IMG/VR virus record: IMGVR_UViG_3300030109_004637
Span: 1 to 62,021 of that record
Source of the DNA: a virus
DNA: 62,021 bases
Strand: one strand, 5' to 3'
The stretch's first letter is position 1. Each line of letters opens with the position of its first letter. Shown piece by piece: positions 57,701 through 62,021 of this stretch. The position numbers and the translations under genes were made by a program. The notes below the pieces were generated by a model. That model made no database searches. It was not told the origin of the DNA and saw nothing but the letters and a program-made list of their open reading frames with translations.

Positions 57701-60379
57701 CTTTGCTTTTCTACCTCTTCTTGTATCAGGAGTTGCTAATTCATCTTTAACAGCTACAGCTTGATTAACTTTTAGTTTAGCTTTTTCTATTAATTTTTTA
57801 CCTTCAGATGGTGTTAAAGTACCAAGACTAACATCTCTATTAACTTGTTGTGCATACAATAAATTTTTTCTAATTATTTTATTTTGATTACCTATTTCTA
57901 TTAAATCTTCTTTTGTTATTCTTCCTTCTCTAATATCTTTTAGTAATCTTTGCTCTAATTGCTTGTTTTCCATTACAAGCTCATTAACTAGCTCTTGAAC
58001 TCTTGGAGGTAAATCTTCTAATTTACTACCAAGAGGTATCAACTCTGATATTTCTTTTTGTATTTCTTGTGATCTTTTAGCTAAAGCACTTGATCTATTT
58101 TCTAAAAATATAGCTCTATTTACTATACTAAGTCCACCATAAGAACCTAAACCTATACCAGGTATAAGTGCTTGCATGGCAACCTCATCAAGATCTTCAA
58201 AAATATTTACGTCTTTTTCTAATAAATATTTTTCACCTAACTTAACAAAAAATTCTGTAAAAACTTCGCTAGTTGGATCACCAACAACTCCACGAGCAAG
58301 AGCTGCTCCTGCTGCTTTAAATGCTTTATTAATATCTTGAATATTTTGAGATTTTGCAGCGTGTTTAAAAGATTTTAAAATAGAAACACCACCAATAGCA
58401 GCTTCCCAAAAAATTGCTTGTGTAAAAGCATTTGTCTCTTGACTTAGTAATTGCGCTTCAGATAAACTTAATTTTTTAAAATCTTCATCTATTTGTTTTT
58501 GTATAGCTTCTCTTTGTAAGTTATTATTGGTATTATTTAGTAAATCAATATTGGCACTAATTCTTTTTTTAGCACTGATTTCACCTAAATGAGCTTGAAC
58601 TCCTTGATCTCCTGCTTCTAATAATCCAAACAATGGTAAAGAATAATAACCTCCACCAGCTGCTAAACCAATTGAAAAAGCACCATTAAGAGATGCAGTA
58701 GCAAGCCAAGCTAATTGATCATCACTTGTTTTTGCTTCACTCCACTTAGGAGAATATTGAAATAAAGATAATTCATCATTAATATCCTTATTTAATAAAG
58801 CGGCAGCTTCTATAGAGTTTCTTTGCTGTGATATACTTGGTTGTCTTTCTACGGTAATAACGTTACCAGCCTCATCTACGTCAAAACCTATTGTTGGTTC
58901 AGCACTTGTTCTTGCTCCAGTCATAGTAGTTTTTAAACTTGGTATAATTGTACCAACTGAGTCAAAAATAACTCTACCTACATTTGCTGCTTCATATAAA
59001 ATATTAGATGCTCCACTTTTAATTATACTAGAAAATTGTTCTAATCTATCATAATTTTTACCGGCATGTTCTAAGGCTAAATCTGCATATTTTATTTTTT
59101 TATTAAAATCATCAACATCTTCAATAAATTTTTTATCTAAAAATTTAATTTTTTCTTGATCACGCATTATGTTATTAAACGTAGATAAAATATCTTTAGC
59201 TTGAGCATTACGTTGATCTAACTCTTGTTGATCGTTAAACTTATAGTTTTCAGGATATTTTTCAGCAAATTCATTAATTGTTTTATTAAAAGAATTGTAT
59301 TTGTTTTCAATTTTTAATTTATATTTTTTAATATTAGCATCTGCATCTATAAGTCTATCTGGCTCTTGATTAAGCAAAGAATATTCTATAGCTTCAGCAT
59401 AACCTCTTTGCTTATCATTTAAGTTTCTAAATATACCACTAGCTACTCTATCTTTATTTACAAGATAGTTATCTTGAATATATTTATTTACTTCTTCTTC
59501 TGTATAGTCATCTTCAAAATGTTCTCCCTTTAACCATAGTTTATATTTATTTTTTTCTTTATCTGTTAGCATTGGATCTTCAGGTTTACGTCCTGGAGCT
59601 CCGTATCCAAATGTTACTGGAGAATAGTTTTCAAAAAACTTTTGATCTTCAAATTTATCTTCAAGATCTTTATCCATCATATCTTTAGCTTTATCAGGTG
59701 TTAACCTAATCTCACTTATAGTATTAGCAAAATTGTCAGCAAACTCTGGCATTTCTTTTTTTGCTTTTAAAATATAATCTATATCAGCGTTTTCAAATAT
59801 AAAATTATTAATTCTTGATAACTCATTTTGATTAAATTCTTTATCACTATCAACATCAAAAGTAATTGATTTAGATGGAGTTGATAATCTTTGGGGTACA
59901 GGACCAGAAAAGCCAAATCCTCCAGTTTGTGATCTTTTTTTAGTAGATATAGTTATAGATTCACCGATGCCGGTTTGCTCAACATCAAAGCCATAATAGC
60001 TTAACTTTGAACTTAATTTTTCTTCAAAACTCTTTTCAGATAATTTTAAATTTTCATCTTTTATATAAAATTTTAATTCACGTCTAAGATCTTCTCTTGA
60101 TTTTTTATCAGTTGTTAAAACATCTACAAAATCTTTATCACTTGCATTTACTAACTCATAATTACTAAATCTTGATTTAAAAGTATCTAAGTCATTAGCA
60201 TTAACTTTTACTTTATTTCCAGTTTTAGGTGAAATAAAGTCTAACATTATTGGTTCTTCTTTTTCTTCTTCAGATTTTAATTTTGCATCAGGAAATCTTT
60301 TTAAAAAACTATCAACAGAAGATTCATTAACTTTTACTTCATTACCACCACTAAGTATATAAATAAATTCTTTATCCAT
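51767..60379 (-). CDS. Giant internal virion protein with embedded HExxH motif
   Basis: A 2870-residue, largely helical, Lys/Asp-rich protein. Residues 1-75 hold two copies of a short repeat (LSGGNEVKVNESSVDSFLKRFPDAKL and SPKTGNKVKVNANDLDTFKSRFSNYEL). Hydrophobic glycine-rich segments lie near 580-790. Near residue 1062 is GHHEILHGLIKRI, an HExxH zinc-protease motif, followed by acidic helices. The C-terminal 400 residues have a RNPVARFFLTYQNVALQYNR region seen in podovirus inner-core proteins. It is comparable to T7 gp16 in place and probable role: ejected with DNA into the cell envelope. Confidence 0.65.
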   Translation of the reverse strand: MDKEFIYILSGGNEVKVNESSVDSFLKRFPDAKLKSEEEKEEPIMLDFISPKTGNKVKVNANDLDTFKSRFSNYELVNASDKDFVDVLTTDKKSREDLRRELKFYIKDENLKLSEKSFEEKLSSKLSYYGFDVEQTGIGESITISTKKRSQTGGFGFSGPVPQRLSTPSKSITFDVDSDKEFNQNELSRINNFIFENADIDYILKAKKEMPEFADNFANTISEIRLTPDKAKDMMDKDLEDKFEDQKFFENYSPVTFGYGAPGRKPEDPMLTDKEKNKYKLWLKGEHFEDDYTEEEVNKYIQDNYLVNKDRVASGIFRNLNDKQRGYAEAIEYSLLNQEPDRLIDADANIKKYKLKIENKYNSFNKTINEFAEKYPENYKFNDQQELDQRNAQAKDILSTFNNIMRDQEKIKFLDKKFIEDVDDFNKKIKYADLALEHAGKNYDRLEQFSSIIKSGASNILYEAANVGRVIFDSVGTIIPSLKTTMTGARTSAEPTIGFDVDEAGNVITVERQPSISQQRNSIEAAALLNKDINDELSLFQYSPKWSEAKTSDDQLAWLATASLNGAFSIGLAAGGGYYSLPLFGLLEAGDQGVQAHLGEISAKKRISANIDLLNNTNNNLQREAIQKQIDEDFKKLSLSEAQLLSQETNAFTQAIFWEAAIGGVSILKSFKHAAKSQNIQDINKAFKAAGAALARGVVGDPTSEVFTEFFVKLGEKYLLEKDVNIFEDLDEVAMQALIPGIGLGSYGGLSIVNRAIFLENRSSALAKRSQEIQKEISELIPLGSKLEDLPPRVQELVNELVMENKQLEQRLLKDIREGRITKEDLIEIGNQNKIIRKNLLYAQQVNRDVSLGTLTPSEGKKLIEKAKLKVNQAVAVKDELATPDTRRGRKAKSISIDEKEFIKQNTIARLAVNSTFVNTILNEWDNLSSKEKRERNKEAKKDPKNKTKDEIEKAAKNNYLIERLKGQYDTEIKSAKNYINFLNEKYPGLDMQLIELEQTDNKDEFAVKVFKKDSYKKLNKNQKNVVDDFIKSKSSGEALSDNTLVIDKNRSIQTASIGVGHHEILHGLIKRITNGDNSEANRFGESLLQFLRKSNPDLAATIEQRLENDYVDENGVKDPAYFEEAMNVLSDVFTNKDMSTDIALVDNLVNIVNKVLPSSFAIKKSEGAKVYNFVKRFNKASRGTDENVILPQKPRAAVITDKEEPRKSRIVQTLNELVPENSTKESWKSGDIADAFTAISVDGILDGSIKNELNRRGVTPTPDLIQKVNDKVVENLLTAYDPTNPAGLGGYLIGGSKQDQTAFRGKLSLIIGDIIGAEMRQVKTVSRDKEIDAKEGQTITAQVPDTSIQETVEETKQREKTEQEKIISRRGELGKTRKPLKDAVKFEDKTTISGLKNILLNIVKNNKALFEFDKDSFLAYLKEQATGRWFEIVRDEKGNVVKSKAGKTKVKSKVKVTDSWVLIKNAMNWPKKDNKKSYEKFLLDNKKSIIEGLTTTYLAKAFPFAIEKFVITGVDSQGNPTGNFTTDWKPNQVVGTKPGNIDFIRSDKDVAELQGNTTGRQRLRRKIDISDEQWINHFKSGPKAWPQMKNEPLWREISGEINYELFQEEVNKFDEYSAKLNKISNDDITPDKKKQQIKELNESDEFSIISAFANNQNLLTDAKVDQTIGDLNKQLQRDIRKYNINNQDAVEILNELEQFRQLDEEGKLIYVNNESWEDIDKENILKNIFTKDKNYHRINLSQLTDDEIIKDISKTSLAQLKKQAKGFTEATDKLKYLNNLSDFNKAFILDLAYNNKLLDNAGQRNGNVTEKYVHEQFMSSANIFNRDSPDIKINVLNNPTASNNPIKGDIEYEVVKEGEQLYSSRIEIKASMGGIFSGFVIPIDKIKFKKQGNKFVLDETLLKGVKGEKIEIKDKNGDVISEEIINEFIENKEYWENIFNQYHDNLPQQYKNTKLDKTGEVLNKKKDFYGTFRGDFHTDALQKALENAGKTLIIKDTPNQNETDELIRRVYEGVKLIVPNGKDLYAFDTNFFNGLIPLFAAKDNKPFKGTRNLSIKRSGSRDVKVPFKKGTKFVLPTPTVKTSRVYVKIDLRISNRKDLQQSQESLSKKETQEKIRRNGNNRHYPKRSKQAEDASAVFNKIIEQNKGIAADDNLSQTLARQKGRDIGKYDFFLPASADDFMGLMYSFLGEGKLGDQQKEFFEEMLNRPYKRGIASIDSAKQKIEDEYKVLKRKFPEVSKKLGKKIPGSDFTYDQAIRVYLWKYNAKANETNLDILGLSNSEINSLFFTVANDQKLQRFARGLGVITGLPEGYLKPTPDWSFETVASDINNVIEKVGRKKFLSEFIENRKIIFSKENLNKIEAIYGTRFREALEDSLYAMENGTSRNFGNNRVANEFANWLNSSTGVTMFINMRSASLQLISSINYLNWSDNNFLQAAKAFANQKQFWADFEMIVMSDKLKQRRKGLNIDVQAAELASSVATSKSKYKSALRYLLRIGFTPTQAADAIAISFGGASFYRNRVNTYLSKGFNKKEAETKAFEDFSEETDSAQQSADPSRLSQEQRNPVARFFLTYQNVALQYNRRIKKSILDLINKRGDGVRSFKEGAWKTHISKIIYYGIVQNLIFNAAQSALFTLLYDDDDETSEEEKRKIIRVANGMSDTILRGLGYKGAIVATLKNVILKYYEQEKKGPFKADHFYTAIEIANVAPTIGSKFRKIYKAHNINYYDRDIIAVKGYEFDSPRYEVYGNLVSAFFNIPVDRAITKIKNLRLANESYVKSWQKIALIAGWPGWSLNLENEEHEKIKAEGAKTRKRLGVEKAKETRARNIAKKKAEEKAYIEKMTEGMDYMEEGNWIREYLKQKKLEKNKNK

Positions 60380-60408
60380 ATTTTTTTTATTAATGTTATC
60401 TCAAGTAT

Positions 60409-61968
60409 TTAATTTAAACTTTGTAAATAATTATACTCAGGTGTACCTTGTTTTATAGAATCTTCAGATACAAATTTTTCATCGGGTTCTCCTAATTTTT
60501 TTATAAAAACAACATCATTTTCATATTTAATTACAAATTTATCACCTTTATTTCCACCAGTGTCACCAGTGTTACTAAAATCAATTTCAATATTTTGAAC
60601 ATTTTGTTCATTAATACCAACAGCGCCTATATTAAGATTAAGTAATGCATTTGATAGACTAAATTTAAGATCTTTAATAGTTTCTAAATTTATGCCACCT
60701 ATAGGCATTTGAGCGGTTTTTTGAGTAGCTGTATCAAATTTTCCTTGTTTTATTACAATTATTTTACCATCATCTGAAAGTTCAAAATTTATATTTTTAC
60801 CAGCAAAACTATTGTTAATATTATCAACAAGTAATTTTGGATTAACTTTTCCATCTTCATTCATTGAATTTTTAATTATAACTTCAACAGCTTTTTTAAG
60901 ATTATCTTGATTAAATTCAAATTCTCTAGATCTTAAGGTATCATCTCCTGCAGGTTTAATGTAATATCCTCCATGATATAAAGTTGCTGCTCTACCTAAT
61001 TGACCTTGCTTATCATTTACACCATCACCTACTAAATAATTAATAGCTGCTGTTTTTGCTTCAACAATTTCTTCTGGTGTTTTAGCTTGTTGTATTGCTA
61101 GAAGTATTTGTTGTTGAACTTCATCATCTTTTGGATTATAACCTTCTAGTATTTGCTCTGATAACATTGTTTTTATTTGATTTAAACTATTTGGTCCTGT
61201 TTTTTCTAATTGTTTTCTTAAATTAAATAAATCTGCATTTAAATCATTTAATACTTGACCTTCTAGTTCAACTCCATTTACAGCTAACTGTTTAAGATTT
61301 GCAGCTATACCACTATAAACATTCATAATAGAAGTATCTGGTAATACAGCTAAATTTTCTACAACTTCATCTTGATTTAAAACTTTTCCATCACCAAAAT
61401 CTAATAGTATTTTATTATCTTTAAAAACTAAATTATAATCACCTTCTTTTACTCTTGCAGTAAAATCTTTAACTTCATCAGTGTTGTGCGTAGCTAGTAA
61501 ACTTAAATCTATTGCAGAAACACCACCTTCAAGCTCATTTAAATTGTCTATTTGATTAGCAAAAAACTGCATTTCAGTTGCCATAGATGTTAGTTCTTTA
61601 GTTGCTTGTTGATATTCACTTGAACCTGGCGATGAAGTTTCAATTATTCTTGTTAGTTCTTTTGCTTTTTCTCTTCTAGGTCCATAAAAATCCCTAACAA
61701 GATTTAATTGATCTTGAGTAGTCGCTCTACCTGCAATTAATAATTCGTTTTGCATGGCTTGTTTATCAGCCGCGCGCATTCTAATATCTAACTTTTCTTG
61801 CTTAATAGCTTCTTCTTTTTCTTTTGCAAGTTTTAGCTCCCTTCTTTTATTAATTCCAGCAGCAACTTTGCCACCAAAGTCAGCAAGACTTTCATCCATT
61901 TTAAAGTCAATTATATTATTTTTATATGCTTGACTTACACTTCTTATTAAACCTGCATCTGCTGCCAT
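60409..61968 (-). CDS. Helical virion-type protein (gp15-like position)
   Basis: A 519-residue protein (MAADAGLIRSVSQAYKNN...) with a long charged helix at about 30-130 (GINKRRELKLAKEKEEAIKQEKLDIRMRAADKQ) and an alpha/beta C-terminal part (VNINNSFAGKNINFELSDDGKIIVIKQG). It stands between the 351-residue and 2870-residue virion-type genes once the map is closed, the order gp14-gp15-gp16 of T7-like phages, so an ejection-core role is inferred. Its 5' end is repeated at 1-116. Confidence 0.55.
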   Translation of the reverse strand: MAADAGLIRSVSQAYKNNIIDFKMDESLADFGGKVAAGINKRRELKLAKEKEEAIKQEKLDIRMRAADKQAMQNELLIAGRATTQDQLNLVRDFYGPRREKAKELTRIIETSSPGSSEYQQATKELTSMATEMQFFANQIDNLNELEGGVSAIDLSLLATHNTDEVKDFTARVKEGDYNLVFKDNKILLDFGDGKVLNQDEVVENLAVLPDTSIMNVYSGIAANLKQLAVNGVELEGQVLNDLNADLFNLRKQLEKTGPNSLNQIKTMLSEQILEGYNPKDDEVQQQILLAIQQAKTPEEIVEAKTAAINYLVGDGVNDKQGQLGRAATLYHGGYYIKPAGDDTLRSREFEFNQDNLKKAVEVIIKNSMNEDGKVNPKLLVDNINNSFAGKNINFELSDDGKIIVIKQGKFDTATQKTAQMPIGGINLETIKDLKFSLSNALLNLNIGAVGINEQNVQNIEIDFSNTGDTGGNKGDKFVIKYENDVVFIKKLGEPDEKFVSEDSIKQGTPEYNYLQSLN

Positions 61969-62021
61969 AATTTTATTTTTTTTATTTTTATTTTATTTAC
62001 CCTCGTGTGTAGCCTTCAAAA
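61853..62021. repeat. Right copy of imperfect terminal overlap
   Basis: Corresponds to 1-164. It carries the start of the 519-residue gene and, in its last bases, a variant 3' end of the 351-residue gene (EGYTRG and stop instead of GGYTGR and stop). All differences keep both reading frames open. Confidence 0.9.

Overview
The window is an essentially complete genome of a tailed double-stranded DNA bacteriophage, most likely a short-tailed (podovirus-like) phage of a marine or aquatic Bacteroidota host. It has a terminase, portal, scaffold and major capsid genes, very large tail and internal-virion proteins, no tape-measure or tail-sheath gene, and a replication/nucleotide module. The host guess is an inference from strong A+T richness, A-rich gene leaders with almost no Shine-Dalgarno sequences, and small proteins of types I recall from flavobacterial phages. 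The first 164 bases match the last 169 bases in near-identical form, so the molecule closes on itself at about 61.85 kb (circular map or terminally redundant).

Layout. (1) Late genes, minus strand: from about 62.0 kb down to 48.7 kb, and across the junction from about 1.2 kb and 30.1 kb down to 0.14 kb. Read in transcription order from 30.1 kb leftward: small basic and repeat proteins, GroEL/GroES, a winged-helix protein, a mini-metallopeptidase, a putative holin, a tandem GroES-like protein, putative small terminase, TerL, portal, fibre proteins with an S74 autochaperone fibre, scaffold, capsid, ring/neck-like proteins, a 2930-residue tail protein, a cupin and an internal-virion-type protein. 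Reading on from 62.0 kb come a 519-residue protein, a 2870-residue protein, a membrane protein, a putative lysis protein, an island of tiny Lys/Arg/Cys-rich proteins and a PAP2 phosphatase. (2) Early and middle genes, plus strand, 30.5-48.7 kb: first many very small genes (30.5-38.6 kb) with one class II tRNA, then a helix-turn-helix protein, a sigma-70 factor, ERF annealase, RecE-like nuclease, SSB, T7-gp4-like primase-helicase, a thymidylate-synthase-family enzyme, MazG-type proteins, a PD-(D/E)XK endonuclease and class I ribonucleotide reductase (NrdB, NrdA).

How it works together. The strands diverge around 30.14-30.55 kb and converge tightly at 48.69-48.70 kb. Eleven copies of one precisely spaced promoter-like motif (ACAA..., 9-base gap, GATAATAT) drive the plus-strand units only; the last one lies just after the sigma gene and would serve the 8.6 kb replication/nucleotide operon. 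The phage seems to make dNTPs and possibly a modified pyrimidine, to fold proteins with its own chaperonin pair, and to build the virion from the minus-strand genes.

The most unusual items are the promoter series, an A-B-B'-A' block of duplicated genes each with its own promoter and terminator, a 47-48 bp dyad element in three copies, a six-unit MMKKKNGP repeat protein, a Leu-like tRNA with an AUC anticodon, a lone RanBP2-type zinc finger, and sharply GC-shifted patches inside terL, nrdB and nrdA. No CRISPR array, insertion sequence, integrase or rRNA was seen.
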